Shown: positions 44,301-54,285, counted from the stretch's first letter. The stretch: 64,000 nt of DNA from JANNBN01 sp963763885 (GCA_963763885.1 CAVXQD010000007.1:2167768-2231767), one strand, 5' to 3'. Notes: generated by a model from the letters alone, not told the origin. Numbers and translations are program-made.

Positions 44301-45035
44301 ATGTCAATGGACCGACTCGCAGCAGCAATCGGAGCAGCAATCCTTTCGATCGGCGCAATTGGCACCGCCGGGGTTGTCACCCGGACCTGGGGGCAGAATC
44401 GGGAACTCAACCAGACGCTTGCGGTCACCGGCTCTGCAAAGCGGACCATCAAGTCTGACCTCGGCATCGTCACCGGAAGCCTTGGGGTGCAGGGGACTAC
44501 GCAGCAGGAAGCCAACACGGAACTCTCCAGCCAAGGCACCCGACTGATGGCCGCCTTCGACAAGGCTGGTTTCCCCGCAGCCAAGGTTGAGCGCTTTCCG
44601 GTCTCGTTGGAGCCGGTCTATGAGCTGAATGCAGAAGGCAACTCCACGGGAGTGGTCCGAGGGTGGAACGCGTTCCAGCGATTCGAAGCCCGCTCCACCG
44701 ATGTCGATGCCGTGAAGGCATTGTCGTTGTCCATCGGTGAGGTGGTCAACGACGGGCTGTCGTTCCAGGTCAACCAGCCGCAGTACCTGTTCACGAAACT
44801 TGCGTCCGTTCGCATTGACATGCAAGAAGCCGCTACCAAGGACGCAAAGTCACGCGCCGAGCGAATTGTGAAGGCAACCGGCCAGGAACTTGGCAACCTG
44901 CGCGATGCCTCGATGGGTGTCATCCAAGTCACCGCCAAGGACGCAACGGAGTACGAGGATTCTGGGACCTTGGACACCACCGCCATCGACAAAGACATCG
45001 TTGCTGTCGTGCGGCTCTCCTTCGCTATCAAGTAA
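44301..45035 (+). CDS. SIMPL-domain (DUF541) protein
   Basis: 244 aa. An N-terminal signal/anchor helix (AAAIGAAILSIGAIGTAGVV) is followed by a SIMPL domain: LAVTGSAKRTIKSDLGIVTGSL and FPVSLEPVYELN, then GLSFQVNQPQYLF and DAKSRAERIVKATGQELGNL. Exported beta-rich/helical proteins of unclear role. It is divergent from the WecB pair, with ~250 bp between starts in which I saw no clear site. Confidence 0.82.
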   Translation: MSMDRLAAAIGAAILSIGAIGTAGVVTRTWGQNRELNQTLAVTGSAKRTIKSDLGIVTGSLGVQGTTQQEANTELSSQGTRLMAAFDKAGFPAAKVERFPVSLEPVYELNAEGNSTGVVRGWNAFQRFEARSTDVDAVKALSLSIGEVVNDGLSFQVNQPQYLFTKLASVRIDMQEAATKDAKSRAERIVKATGQELGNLRDASMGVIQVTAKDATEYEDSGTLDTTAIDKDIVAVVRLSFAIK

Positions 45036-45084
45036 TCGGCGAACCGTTGCGGGCCGCAGCGTCCGCGCATGCCACGATGACCAT

Positions 45085-45828
45085 ATGCCAGTCGCCTTTG
45101 TCACCGGTGGGTCTCGTGGAATCGGCGCCGCAAGCGTGCGGGCGCTTGCAGCTGACGGATGGGACGTGGGCTTCACGTATCGCGCAGAGGTCGCCGCCGC
45201 TGATTCGCTGGTGCACGAGATTCGCTCGACCGGGCGCCGCAGCTTCTCGGTGCGCTGCGATGTGGCCGAGGAAACGTCCATAGTGCACGCGTTCCAACGA
45301 GTGACGGACGAGCTGGGAACCATGACTGCGTTCGTCAACAACGCGGGCGTTGTGGACTACCCCGCGCGGTTGGACGAGATGACCGTGGAACGGATCGAGC
45401 GGATGTTTCGCATCAATGCCGTTGGAGCGTTCGTTGCGGCTCGGGAAGCCGTCAGGCTGATGTCAACCCGTCACGGCGGCCAGGGTGGGTCCATCGTCAA
45501 CGTTGGGTCAGCTGCTGCCCGTCTTGGGAGCCCCAACCAGTACATCGATTACGCAGCCTCCAAGGCGGCCATGGACACCATGACCCTTGGGCTTTCCAAA
45601 GAAGTGGCGCAAGAAGGGCTGCGGGTGAACTGCGTCCGGGCGGGCATCACCAGGACCGACATTCATGCGTCTGGTGGTCAGCCGGATAGGGCCGATGAGA
45701 TGGGGCCGATGATCCCGCTTGGTCGTGCCGGTGAGCCGCACGAGATTGCTGCCGTGATCACCTGGCTTTGCTCGCCGGCGTCGTCATACGTGACCGGAGC
45801 GATCATCGATGCCTCGGGCGGGCGGTAG
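45085..45828 (+). CDS. Short-chain dehydrogenase/reductase
   Basis: 247 aa classical SDR. TGGSRGIGAASVRALA (cofactor loop), NNAGVVDYPARLDEM, Ser in SIVNVGSAAARLGSPNQ, and the YxxxK motif in YIDYAASKAAMDTMTLGLSKE. SPASSYVTGAIIDASGG closes the fold. The TYRAE segment after strand 2 suggests NADP preference. It resembles 3-oxoacyl-ACP/glucose dehydrogenase-like SDRs; the substrate is unknown. ATG 45085 follows the SIMPL stop by 50 nt. Confidence 0.87.
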   Translation: MPVAFVTGGSRGIGAASVRALAADGWDVGFTYRAEVAAADSLVHEIRSTGRRSFSVRCDVAEETSIVHAFQRVTDELGTMTAFVNNAGVVDYPARLDEMTVERIERMFRINAVGAFVAAREAVRLMSTRHGGQGGSIVNVGSAAARLGSPNQYIDYAASKAAMDTMTLGLSKEVAQEGLRVNCVRAGITRTDIHASGGQPDRADEMGPMIPLGRAGEPHEIAAVITWLCSPASSYVTGAIIDASGGR

Positions 45829-45840
45829 CACGGCTCGGGT

Positions 45841-47088
45841 TTAGCCGACAGTACCGTCGACCAAGTCCTTCATCAACGTGCCAAAGGCCGGCTGGTTGAG
45901 AACCACGACGGATTGCCCCGAAATGCTCTTCGGGGTCGCTGGAACCACCGTTGACGTCAGCGAAGCCGGATCAATACTGCGGGCCGCCTGAGCGAAGTAC
46001 AGCCAGTCGCCGGGTTTGATGTTGGTGACCGTGTTCTTGCGAGCCACGTTCACCCACGTAGTAAGAGTCTTTACATCTCCAACGGTTTCGCGCATCTTGC
46101 CAAGTGTTGCGAGCAGCAGCTTTTCTTGGTTGGCAGAGCGGCTGATGTCGCCCTTCGGAAGGGTCTTGCGCGCACGAGTGAATGCAAGTGCAGCTTCACC
46201 GTTCATTTGGAACCATCCCTCTTGGAATTGGGCCCCGGACGCCTTGTCGTTCATTGACGGGGACACCTTGAGGTTGATACCGCCGATGCCGTCGATCATC
46301 TTGGTGAACCCGTCGAACCCGGTGATGACGTAGCCCGAAATGGGAAGCCCGGTGACCGTACGCAGCGTTTGCACCAGTGAGTCCGGGCCGGACGTTGAGA
46401 GGACGCCAGACAACTTGCGTGCCGATGCGCCGGGGGGCGTAACCCATGTGTCTCTTGGGAACCCGATGAGTGCTCCGCGCTTCTTGGCTGGGTTGTAAGC
46501 GAACAGATGAACTGCGTCTGAACGTGATCGATCGACCTTTTCGCCGGGCCGCGCATCGGAACCAACGATCAGAAAGAAGAACGGCTTTCCGTCGGCCTGG
46601 ATAGCTTTGAACGCTTCAGCTTCGGAGGCAGCGCTTGGCATCGACTTGTCTGAGCCGGCCGGAGTTGGAGAAAAGGCGATGGCGAGCCCGGTTGGCCTGC
46701 CATTGGGGGACCACTGGCCCTTGGCGTTGCGCTTGCTTGCAGCGACTGCCTTTGTGGTGGGGCTGCCGGCTGCGGGCTTGGTAGTTGACGCGCCCTTCAC
46801 CGTTGTGGCAGCTCTGACAGTTGTTGCGCCTTTGGTGGTTGTCGCCGACTTTGCAGAGGTGGCAGGGGTGGCGGAGGTGGCAGGGGTCGTTGTGTCGGCC
46901 GGAGGGTTCGTTGGAGCTGGCGCGGTGGTAGGAATCACCGGAACCGCTGCAGGAGCAGACGGAGGCACGGTTGGAATGGTCTGAGCGGCTGATGCACTAG
47001 TTCCGTGACCAGCACACGCTGCGACACCGAACAGAGCTACAGCGGCCATCACACGACGCGCGCCAAGAGGGCGGGGGGAAGTCGTCAT
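45841..47088 (-). CDS. LytR-CpsA-Psr (LCP) family lipoprotein
   Basis: 415 aa. Lipobox region VMAAVALFGVAAC, then a long Thr/Ala/Pro-rich linker (~30-125) with repeats such as TTTKGATTVRAATTVKGA. The LCP domain follows: FFFLIVGSDARPGEKVDRSRSD and IGFPRDTWVTPPG, then YVITGFDGFTKMIDGIGGI and ALAFTRARKTLPKGDISRSANQ. The conserved Asp/Arg residues are present. LCP enzymes attach polyisoprenyl-linked glycans to peptidoglycan, which fits the nearby UDP-sugar genes. Confidence 0.88.
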   Translation of the reverse strand: MTTSPRPLGARRVMAAVALFGVAACAGHGTSASAAQTIPTVPPSAPAAVPVIPTTAPAPTNPPADTTTPATSATPATSAKSATTTKGATTVRAATTVKGASTTKPAAGSPTTKAVAASKRNAKGQWSPNGRPTGLAIAFSPTPAGSDKSMPSAASEAEAFKAIQADGKPFFFLIVGSDARPGEKVDRSRSDAVHLFAYNPAKKRGALIGFPRDTWVTPPGASARKLSGVLSTSGPDSLVQTLRTVTGLPISGYVITGFDGFTKMIDGIGGINLKVSPSMNDKASGAQFQEGWFQMNGEAALAFTRARKTLPKGDISRSANQEKLLLATLGKMRETVGDVKTLTTWVNVARKNTVTNIKPGDWLYFAQAARSIDPASLTSTVVPATPKSISGQSVVVLNQPAFGTLMKDLVDGTVG

Positions 47089-47097
47089 GGGTCAACC

Positions 47098-48138
47098 TTA
47101 CCGGTGTGGCACTGAAAGTGAACCTGAAGCTGAGCGTGATTCGCGTTCAGCTGAGGCGTACGCCGCGTGTGCGAGACGCTGGGCGCTGAGCGCTTCACCG
47201 AACGACGGGTACGCGGCCGAGTGGTCCAAAGCCGAGGTGACGAACGCCACGGCGGAATTCATCTGCCCGTCCAGCAAGGGCAGCGCCTCGTCCAGCAATG
47301 CGTCGGCTTGGAGCGACATGACGATGCCGTCTTCGTCTTGCCAGGTAACTGGCCCGAAGTAGTCATCTCCGGTGACTGTGACAATGCGACGTTCGCATAT
47401 GAACTCAACATGACGCTGTGAAAGGCGTGCCAGGTTGTCGTGCCACACGCTGATCAGCGACGCATGCGCGCCGTTTTCCAGCGTCATGGCGACTGTTGCG
47501 ACGTCTTCGATTTGTGGCAGTCCGTGGAAGTACGAAAGCTGCGCGCTGATGGAAACCACCTCGCCGCCAATCCACCGGATGAGGTCAAGGTCGTGCACCG
47601 AATGCTCCAGCAACGTTCCGCCACCAGCCTTCAACGGGTCCGCTCTCCAGTTGGACGCGTAGTGGCCTTGTGTCGGAATGAACTGGTCATCTCGAAACAC
47701 AACGGCCATCAACCGGCCTGCAGTTTGGTCGTGCACCAATTGTCTGGCAAACACCCACGCGGGCGAATGACGCAGAATGAGGCCACTTTGTGCCACAACG
47801 CCGGCGTGCTCAACGGCTGCGGTCATCGCCTCGGCGTCGGCGAGTGTTGTTGCCAGCGGCTTCTCGCAGAACACGGCCTTCCCCGCACTGGCTACGGATT
47901 CTACGATGGCTCTGTGAGCGCTGGTCCAGGTGGTCACAAAGACTGCGTCGCTCTTATCGATGACTTCGTCCAGCGAAGAGGCAACGCTATGACCGCTTAG
48001 TTTTGCGAAAGCAGCCGATCTGGCCGGGTCGATGTCGAACACCGGCCCCCGAGTCATGAGTCCCGGGGGCGCAGCGCGCAATCGCTTCGAGTGTGCCGTG
48101 GCAATAAAGCCCGTTCCCACAAATCCAACGGTGACCAC
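47098..48138 (-). CDS. Gfo/Idh/MocA-family oxidoreductase
   Basis: 346 aa from GTG 48138, which has GGAGG just upstream. TVGFVGTGFIATAHSKRL (Rossmann), FVTTWTSAHRAIVESVASAG, the EKP motif VFCEKPLATTLADAEAM, HYASNWRADPLKAGGGTLLEHSVHDLDLIRW with the catalytic His. It resembles inositol- or sugar-dehydrogenase relatives; the substrate is unknown. It is transcribed with the LCP gene, 9 nt upstream of it. Confidence 0.84.
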   Translation of the reverse strand: MVTVGFVGTGFIATAHSKRLRAAPPGLMTRGPVFDIDPARSAAFAKLSGHSVASSLDEVIDKSDAVFVTTWTSAHRAIVESVASAGKAVFCEKPLATTLADAEAMTAAVEHAGVVAQSGLILRHSPAWVFARQLVHDQTAGRLMAVVFRDDQFIPTQGHYASNWRADPLKAGGGTLLEHSVHDLDLIRWIGGEVVSISAQLSYFHGLPQIEDVATVAMTLENGAHASLISVWHDNLARLSQRHVEFICERRIVTVTGDDYFGPVTWQDEDGIVMSLQADALLDEALPLLDGQMNSAVAFVTSALDHSAAYPSFGEALSAQRLAHAAYASAERESRSASGSLSVPHR

Positions 48139-48178
48139 AGTGCCCTCCTCTGGGAGCGGTGAATGTGGCCGGACCGGG

Positions 48179-50752
48179 TCAGCCTTGTGGGGTTGATCCG
48201 TCGGTCTCGGCAAGAACCACCGTAATGCCGCGCTCGCCGACAGAGCCGGACAAGTCCACAACGCCACCGGCGGACCGGATATCCCCGGCTGCTGCAGCCA
48301 TGGAATCGAGGAAGCCCTGATCTGCGATAACGCTCACGCTGGTGACGGGCCAACGCATCGAACGTTTGCCTTCTGTTTTCGCACGACGAACAGCACTGAG
48401 AACTTCGGCAGCTGCCGTATATGCGGCATCGGTTGCGCCTGCCACGGAACTACCCAGCTCCTGGGCGTGTGGCCAGCCAGCAGCGTGGATGGAGCCCTCG
48501 TGCCACCAGGACCACACCTCGTCGGTGACGAACGGAATGAATGGTGCGAGCAGGCGTTGCACCGCTGACAGCGTGAGACCAAGCGCAGCGCGCGCACTTG
48601 CCGAACCTGCGGGGTCTAGCCCGTCGTTGTCATAGGCGCGGTTCTTCACCAACTCCACGTAGTCGTCGCAGAAATTCCAGAAGAACGTCTCGGTGCGTTC
48701 CAACGCACGGGCGTAGTCGTATGCCTGGAACGCTGCGGTTGCTTCGTCGACAAGCGCGGCCAACCTGACACAGATGCCTTGGTCAACCGGCGAGGTGATT
48801 GCGGCCGGGTTGGGCAGCGTCCCACCGGTGATGCCGAGGACGAACTTCGAGGCGTTGAGCAGCTTGATGGCCAGCTTGCGGCCGATTTTCATCTGGCCCG
48901 GATCGAATGCGGTGTCCACGCCGGGACGTGCCGAGGAAGCCCAGTAGCGGACCGCGTCGGAGCCGAACTCCTCAAGCATGTGCATGGGCGTCACAACGTT
49001 GCCCTTTGACTTCGACATCTTTTTGCGGTCGGGGTCCAGGATCCAGCCGGACAGCGCCGCGTTGGTCCACGGGATCCGATCGAACTCTGCCTGGCTCTTG
49101 ACAACGGTGGTGAACAACCACGTGCGGATGATGTCGTGGCCTTGTGGGCGCAGGTCCATGCCGGTAGGGCCAGACACGCGGTCGAACAGGTCTGATCCGG
49201 GCTCGTCCCAACGTCCGGCAATTTGCGGCGTCACTGACGAAGTGCCCCACGTATCCATCACGTCTGGGTCGCCGACGAACCCGCCTGGCACGCCGCGCTG
49301 TGCTTCGGTGAATCCCGGTGGGGTGCTGCTCTGTGGGTCGATTGGCAGGCTTGCCGGGTCTGCGTAGATGGGCGCGTTGTAGCTGGTCTCGCCATCCTGA
49401 TTGACGGGGTACCAGACAGGAAACGGAACGCCGAAGAAACGCTGGCGCGAGATGCACCAATCGCCGTTGAGGCCCTCAACCCAGTTTTCGAAGCGATGCC
49501 GCATGAAGTCTGGATGGAACGTGATCTGGCGGCCCAGCTCGATGAGCCGGTCTTTGTTTGCGACGGTGCGCACGTACCACTGACGGCTGGTGACGATTTC
49601 GAGGGGGCGGTCGCCCTTTTCGAAATGCTTCACCGGGTGCGTGATCTTCTTCGGTTCGCCAATGAGCTCGCCAGATTCCGTAAGCATGGCAACCACTTCG
49701 GTTTGTGCCTGCTTGGTTGTCTTACCAGATATGCGTGCATATGGTTCCGCTGCGACGCCGTCTGGCGGTTCCGAGAGGATGCGCCCGTTGCGGCCGATGA
49801 TGGCGCGCGTTGGCAGATGAAGTTCACGCCACCACGTGACGTCGGTAAGGTCGCCGAACGTACAGATCATGGCGATGCCGGAACCCTTGTCTGGCTGGGC
49901 AAGCGGGTGTGCCATGACCGGGACGCTGGCGCCAAACACCGGGGTGGTGACAGTGGTACCAAACAGCGGCTGGTAGCGGGCGTCGTCTGGGTGTGCGACC
50001 AACGCAACGCACGCTGGCAGCAGCTCTGGGCGGGTGGTTTCGATGAACACATCGCCCTGCCCGTCTGTTCGGTGGAACGCAAGGCGGTGGTAGGCGCCGG
50101 GGAGTTCACGGTCTTCCAGTTCGGCCTGCGCAACGGCGGTTTGAAAGTCGATGTCCCACAGTGTTGGGGCTTCCAGCTGATATGCCTGCCCAGAGGCGGC
50201 CATGTTGAGGAACGCCTTTTGCGAGACGCGCTGGCTGCGGTCGTCGATGGTTGCGTAGGTCTGTGACCAGTCGACAGACAAGCCGAGTGTGCGCCACAGA
50301 TGCTCGAAGACCAGTTCGTCCTGGCCGGTGAGCTCTTGGCACAGCTCGATGAAGTTGCGACGGCTGATCAGTTCCCGGTGGGCGTCCTTCGGAACGTCGC
50401 CGTTGAACTTCGGCTTCCACGCTGGGTCATAGGGAAGCGAGGCATCGCCGGCCACGCCGTAATAGTTCTGCACCCGGCGCTCGGTAGGCAGGCCGTTGTC
50501 GTCCCAGCCCATTGGGTAGAAGACCGCCTTGCCGCGCATCCGCTGGAAACGGGCGATGGTGTCTGTGTGGGTGTAACTGAACACGTGGCCGACGTGCAGG
50601 GACCCCGAAACCGTGGGGGGAGGGGTGTCGATGGAATAGACGTCCTCACGGGTGGCCGTGGGGTCAAAGCGATAGGTGCCGTTGACGTCCCATACGGCGG
50701 CCCACTTGGCTTCCAGGCCATCGAGGGTGGGCTTTTCGGGCATCACAGACAT
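48179..50752 (-). CDS. valS: Valyl-tRNA synthetase, archaeal-like type
   Basis: 857 aa. Class I signatures are HVGH (PPPTVSGSLHVGHVFSYTHT) and KMSKS (DPDRKKMSKSKGNVVTP). It has the editing domain (VFIETTRPELLPACVALVAHP) and the tRNA-binding C-domain (FWNFCDDYVELVKNRAYDN). The GSLHVGH context, length, and lack of the long C-terminal coiled-coil arm match the valS form found in archaea and some actinobacteria, not the E. coli form. ATG 50752 or 50743 could be the start. It is divergent from cysS. Confidence 0.93.
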   Translation of the reverse strand: MSVMPEKPTLDGLEAKWAAVWDVNGTYRFDPTATREDVYSIDTPPPTVSGSLHVGHVFSYTHTDTIARFQRMRGKAVFYPMGWDDNGLPTERRVQNYYGVAGDASLPYDPAWKPKFNGDVPKDAHRELISRRNFIELCQELTGQDELVFEHLWRTLGLSVDWSQTYATIDDRSQRVSQKAFLNMAASGQAYQLEAPTLWDIDFQTAVAQAELEDRELPGAYHRLAFHRTDGQGDVFIETTRPELLPACVALVAHPDDARYQPLFGTTVTTPVFGASVPVMAHPLAQPDKGSGIAMICTFGDLTDVTWWRELHLPTRAIIGRNGRILSEPPDGVAAEPYARISGKTTKQAQTEVVAMLTESGELIGEPKKITHPVKHFEKGDRPLEIVTSRQWYVRTVANKDRLIELGRQITFHPDFMRHRFENWVEGLNGDWCISRQRFFGVPFPVWYPVNQDGETSYNAPIYADPASLPIDPQSSTPPGFTEAQRGVPGGFVGDPDVMDTWGTSSVTPQIAGRWDEPGSDLFDRVSGPTGMDLRPQGHDIIRTWLFTTVVKSQAEFDRIPWTNAALSGWILDPDRKKMSKSKGNVVTPMHMLEEFGSDAVRYWASSARPGVDTAFDPGQMKIGRKLAIKLLNASKFVLGITGGTLPNPAAITSPVDQGICVRLAALVDEATAAFQAYDYARALERTETFFWNFCDDYVELVKNRAYDNDGLDPAGSASARAALGLTLSAVQRLLAPFIPFVTDEVWSWWHEGSIHAAGWPHAQELGSSVAGATDAAYTAAAEVLSAVRRAKTEGKRSMRWPVTSVSVIADQGFLDSMAAAAGDIRSAGGVVDLSGSVGERGITVVLAETDGSTPQG

Positions 50753-50869
50753 GATTCCAACGTTACTGGCGTCGGCCGGAGGTCCCGTCAGGGTTAACGC
50801 AAGCGACTGAACTGCTGACCCTGTTGAACGAAAACGGCAGGTCGACCCTGTGGCGCCCTTCTAGGCTTG

Positions 50870-52264
50870 ATGACCATGCCAACGCTCAAGCTGTACGACA
50901 CCGCTCACGGGCGGTTGATGGAGGTCACCCCTCGCATTGCGGGCGAATTCTCCATGTACAACTGCGGTCCCACTGTGTACGGACTCCCGCATCTTGGCCA
51001 CGGCCGCTACGCACTTACCTACGACGTTTTGCGCCGGTATCTGGAATGGACCGGTCTCAACGTCCGGCACGCGCAAAACATTACCGACGTTGACGACAAG
51101 ATCATCCAGCGGGCACGTGACGAAGGCCGTTCCACGCAAGAAGTGTGCGACCAGTACGAGGCAGAGTGGTGGCGCGTGATGGACCGTATGGGTCTGTTGC
51201 GACCAACCGATCAGCCACACGCAACTGCGTACATCGAGCAGATGGTGGCGCTGATCAGCGAACTGATTCAGCGCGAAGCCGCGTACGAAACTTCCGATGG
51301 CGTGTACTTCGCGGCAACCACCGTTGCTGACTACGGCTTGCTGGCCCGCCAGACCATCGAGTCGTTGCAGTCCGGTGCGTCTGGGCGTGTGGACACCAAC
51401 GACGAGAAGCGCAACCCGGTCGACTTTGCCTTGTGGAAGAAAACTGCCGATCCGGCGGACACCCCCAACTGGCCTTCACCGTGGGGAGCCGGGCGGCCCG
51501 GGTGGCACACCGAATGCGTGGTGATGAGCCTCGACATTCTTGGCGACGGTTTCGATCTGCACTCTGGTGGTTTGGACCTTTCGTTCCCGCATCACGAGAA
51601 CGAACGCGCACAGGCTGCGGCATGGGGTCGTCCGTTTGCGCGCCATTGGATTCACAACGGGTTTGTGGAAGTTGCCGGACAGAAGATGGGCAAGTCGCTG
51701 GGCAACTTCACCAACCTCGTTGACCTCCTCGAGAAAACTGATCCGCGCGCATATCGCTTGCTCGTGCTGCGCAGCCATTACCGGTCCCCAATCGAAGTCA
51801 CCCCGGCCACCCTTCAGGAAGCCGAGACCACGCTCGCTCGCATCGACGCGTTTGCCCGACGGATGGGTGGCGCTCCAACGTCCGCGCTTGGTCGTGCAGC
51901 AACCCCACTTCTTGACGGGCCATCCATCGATGCGTTCGACGAAGCAATGTCCAACGACATGGACACACCGTCCTCTATGGCCATCGTGTTTGACCTCATC
52001 CGCAAGGCCAACGCCGCGTTTGACTCCGGTGACGAGGGCGAAGCGCGCCGGTCCGGCGAAACGGCTCTGGAAATTGCTGGAGCGCTTGGATTGTTCGCTG
52101 GCGCAAGCGACGATGGGGACGACGAGGCCCTTCGCCTTGCCGCTCAACTCGATCAGGCCCGCGCCGACAAGGATTTTGCGGCCGCCGATGCGCTGCGCGC
52201 AGCTCTGCAGGCCGACGGTTGGACCGTCGAAACGACGAAAACCGGCACCCGACTGCATCGCTAG
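50870..52264 (+). CDS. cysS: Cysteinyl-tRNA synthetase
   Basis: 464 aa. HIGH region is YNCGPTVYGLPHLGHGR, zinc ligands are in GRPGWHTECVVMS with HSGGLDLSFPHHENERAQ, and the KMSKS motif is KMGKSLGNFTN. The DALR and C-terminal tail (ARADKDFAAADALRAALQADG) are intact. A TAGGCT box ends just before ATG 50870, so the transcript may be leaderless (ATG 50876 is an alternative). Divergent from valS, which pairs two synthetase genes. Confidence 0.95.
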   Translation: MTMPTLKLYDTAHGRLMEVTPRIAGEFSMYNCGPTVYGLPHLGHGRYALTYDVLRRYLEWTGLNVRHAQNITDVDDKIIQRARDEGRSTQEVCDQYEAEWWRVMDRMGLLRPTDQPHATAYIEQMVALISELIQREAAYETSDGVYFAATTVADYGLLARQTIESLQSGASGRVDTNDEKRNPVDFALWKKTADPADTPNWPSPWGAGRPGWHTECVVMSLDILGDGFDLHSGGLDLSFPHHENERAQAAAWGRPFARHWIHNGFVEVAGQKMGKSLGNFTNLVDLLEKTDPRAYRLLVLRSHYRSPIEVTPATLQEAETTLARIDAFARRMGGAPTSALGRAATPLLDGPSIDAFDEAMSNDMDTPSSMAIVFDLIRKANAAFDSGDEGEARRSGETALEIAGALGLFAGASDDGDDEALRLAAQLDQARADKDFAAADALRAALQADGWTVETTKTGTRLHR

Positions 52265-52486
52265 AACCCTCTCTATGAGGTGCAGGGCTGTTTCTCACAC
52301 TTTGTGAGGCTGCTCCGAGCAACAAATCCAGGCCTCCTTGTCCGTGTTTCCCATGGAAACTGGTGATTCAAGGGCCGTTTTGGTCACAGATGGCCCGATC
52401 GGAAGTGAAGAACGTCACGCCTTGTTATGCTGCACCTCGCATCAACCGCATGGGCTAGGTGCGGAACAGAAGGGAGGCCGCTTATC

Positions 52487-52690
52487 ATGGCGACCGGAGT
52501 AGTGAAATGGTTCAACGCAGAGAAGGGCTTTGGCTTTATCTCTCAGGATGGTGGGGCTGACGTGTTCGTACACTTCAGCGCTATCCAGAAGCAGGGATAC
52601 CGATCCCTCAACGAAGGAGAGAAAGTGCAGTTCGAGGTGAAGCAGGGCGACAAAGGCCTTCAAGCCGTCGACGTCCGCGCTGCCGACTGA
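52487..52690 (+). CDS. cspA: Cold-shock domain protein
   Basis: 67 aa nucleic-acid chaperone. MATGVVKWFNAEKGFGFI holds RNP1 (KGFGFI) and DVFVHFSAI holds RNP2. AGGGAGG at 52471-52477 is a strong ribosome site. The ~220-nt gap after cysS contains a small hairpin (CTCACA-CTT-TGTGAG, 52294-52308) and probably a long leader, as usual for csp genes. Confidence 0.95.
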   Translation: MATGVVKWFNAEKGFGFISQDGGADVFVHFSAIQKQGYRSLNEGEKVQFEVKQGDKGLQAVDVRAAD

Positions 52691-52720
52691 ACAGCTCTCA
52701 TAGCTGTGTTCAACCGATCG

Positions 52721-52740
52721 AGGCCGCCGCAGGGCGGCCT
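52721..52740 (+). terminator. Terminator of the cold-shock gene
   Basis: AGGCCGCC-GCAG-GGCGGCCT followed by TCGTCGCGTC. A second hairpin (GCCCCCAC-TC-GTGGGGGC) lies at 52764-52781. Confidence 0.8.
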
Positions 52741-52907
52741 TCGTCGCGTCTGCGAGAGAGGTTGCCCCCACTCGTGGGGGCTATTCACCTCCAAACCTCG
52801 CTCGGAGGTGGATTGCCGCTCCGATGCCGGCTGCTCAAACCCACGCGGATCGCAGGGTTAAGCCCGGAGACCGCCTGCCATAAGCACCGCTAGGCTCGCT
52901 GGCTGTC

Positions 52908-54146
52908 ATGGCCCGCGGTTCACGAGATTCTTCCGCGCGTGAGCCAATGCCCGTTGGGTATTGGCCTATCTGGACCACCGTCCTCATCGACATGATCGGC
53001 TTCGGCATTGCGTTGCCGGTGCTGGGCATCTATGCCAAAGACCGGTTCGGCGCAGATGGACTGCAGGTCGGTTTGCTAGGTGCCGCTTACTCTGCGGCCA
53101 CGTTCTTGTTTGCGCCGCTCACGGGGCGCCTCAGCGACCGGGTCGGACGCAAGCCAATCTTGCTTCTGTCGCTTCTGGGGACCGCAGTGGCGGCCACGCT
53201 TACCGGCTTTGCTGGCTCAATATGGATGCTGATCCTGTGGCGGTTTGCGGACGGTGCAACGGGTGCTTCCTATGGGGCCGCTAACGCGGCCATTGGTGAC
53301 CTCGCCCCGCCGCATCGGCGTGCTGCGCTGATGGGCATGCTCGGTGCTGCGTTTGGTATCGGGTTCACGGTTGGCCCGGCCCTGGGTTCGTTGTTGTCTT
53401 GGGCGTTCGATGCACGGACGCCGTTTTTTGTCTTGGCCGGCATGTCGTTGTGCAATGCGATTGCGGTGATGATTCGCGTACCGGAGACCAAGTCGTTGGC
53501 GGTGGCGCAGGCTGCCGACCTTGATGCCAGCGGGGAACGATCTTCGCTGGCACAGTCGTGGAATCAATTTGGGTTACCCATCCTGTTTGCCATTACGGGG
53601 CTCACCACGCTTGCGTTTTCTACGTTCGAGGCTCACTTCAGTGCGTTCGGCCGCGACAACTTGGGGCTGACAAAGAACTCGGCAGGCTTCGCGCTTGCGT
53701 TGGTGGGCATTGTCAGCATCGTGGTGCAGGGTGGGCTCATCCGCCCCGTCACGGCCAAGGTTGGAGGAGCGGAGCTCATCTGGTTGGGTGCTGTGGGTAC
53801 TGCAATTGGGTTGCTTCTGTTCGGCGTCGGCCGAGGTTGGGGGCTGCTCATCCCATCGATGATCGTCACGGCAGCTGCAGTTGGTTTTCTCAACCCGTCG
53901 CTGTCGGCAGAGATCTCCAACCGCACAGATCCGCTGAAACGCGGCGCCATCAGCGGCATCGCGCAGTCCGTCGGATCTGCCGCCTCGGTGATCGGGCCGG
54001 TGGGCGGCGGGCTGTTGTATGACCACGCCGGTCATCGCGTGCCGTTCTACCTGGGCGCAGCGCTGTTCCTGGTGTCAGCCGTGCTGATGCTGGGTGCCCG
54101 GCAGACCAAGTCTGTACGCGCGCATACCGAAACCCTTCTCGGCTGA
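52908..54146 (+). CDS. MFS transporter, drug-efflux-like (DHA1/TetA type)
   Basis: 412 aa with twelve predicted helices. The motif-A loop is LTGRLSDRVGRKPILLLSLLG, motif B is ILWRFADGATGASYGAANAA, and motif C is GIGFTVGPALGSLLS. Start ATG 52908; ATG 52947 (MPVGYWPIW) is possible. The substrate cannot be inferred. The downstream TetR gene is convergent, not the usual divergent arrangement, so it may not be its regulator. Confidence 0.87.
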   Translation: MARGSRDSSAREPMPVGYWPIWTTVLIDMIGFGIALPVLGIYAKDRFGADGLQVGLLGAAYSAATFLFAPLTGRLSDRVGRKPILLLSLLGTAVAATLTGFAGSIWMLILWRFADGATGASYGAANAAIGDLAPPHRRAALMGMLGAAFGIGFTVGPALGSLLSWAFDARTPFFVLAGMSLCNAIAVMIRVPETKSLAVAQAADLDASGERSSLAQSWNQFGLPILFAITGLTTLAFSTFEAHFSAFGRDNLGLTKNSAGFALALVGIVSIVVQGGLIRPVTAKVGGAELIWLGAVGTAIGLLLFGVGRGWGLLIPSMIVTAAAVGFLNPSLSAEISNRTDPLKRGAISGIAQSVGSAASVIGPVGGGLLYDHAGHRVPFYLGAALFLVSAVLMLGARQTKSVRAHTETLLG

Positions 54147-54177
54147 GCCTCCGAGTCCGCGGCGGAAGAGCCGGGCC

Positions 54178-54285
54178 GTCCACATGCGCGCAACTTGCCG
54201 TCCACATACGCGCAACTCGGCCCATTTTCTGACACAACTTGGACTTTTTGGGCCGACCAGCCGGCCGTTTTCGGCGAGTTGTGTG
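54178..54285. repeat. Intergenic repeat element, copy B (CCACATACGCGCAACTCG)
   Basis: CCACATGCGCGCAACTTG (54180-54197) and CCACATACGCGCAACTCG (54202-54219) are spaced 22 nt start to start, exactly as in copy A at 4.24 kb. ACACAACTTGGAC and GGCGAGTTGTGTGCC follow. It sits between the convergent MFS and TetR genes, so a promoter role is unlikely at this copy; a terminator- or REP-like role fits better. Confidence 0.6.
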
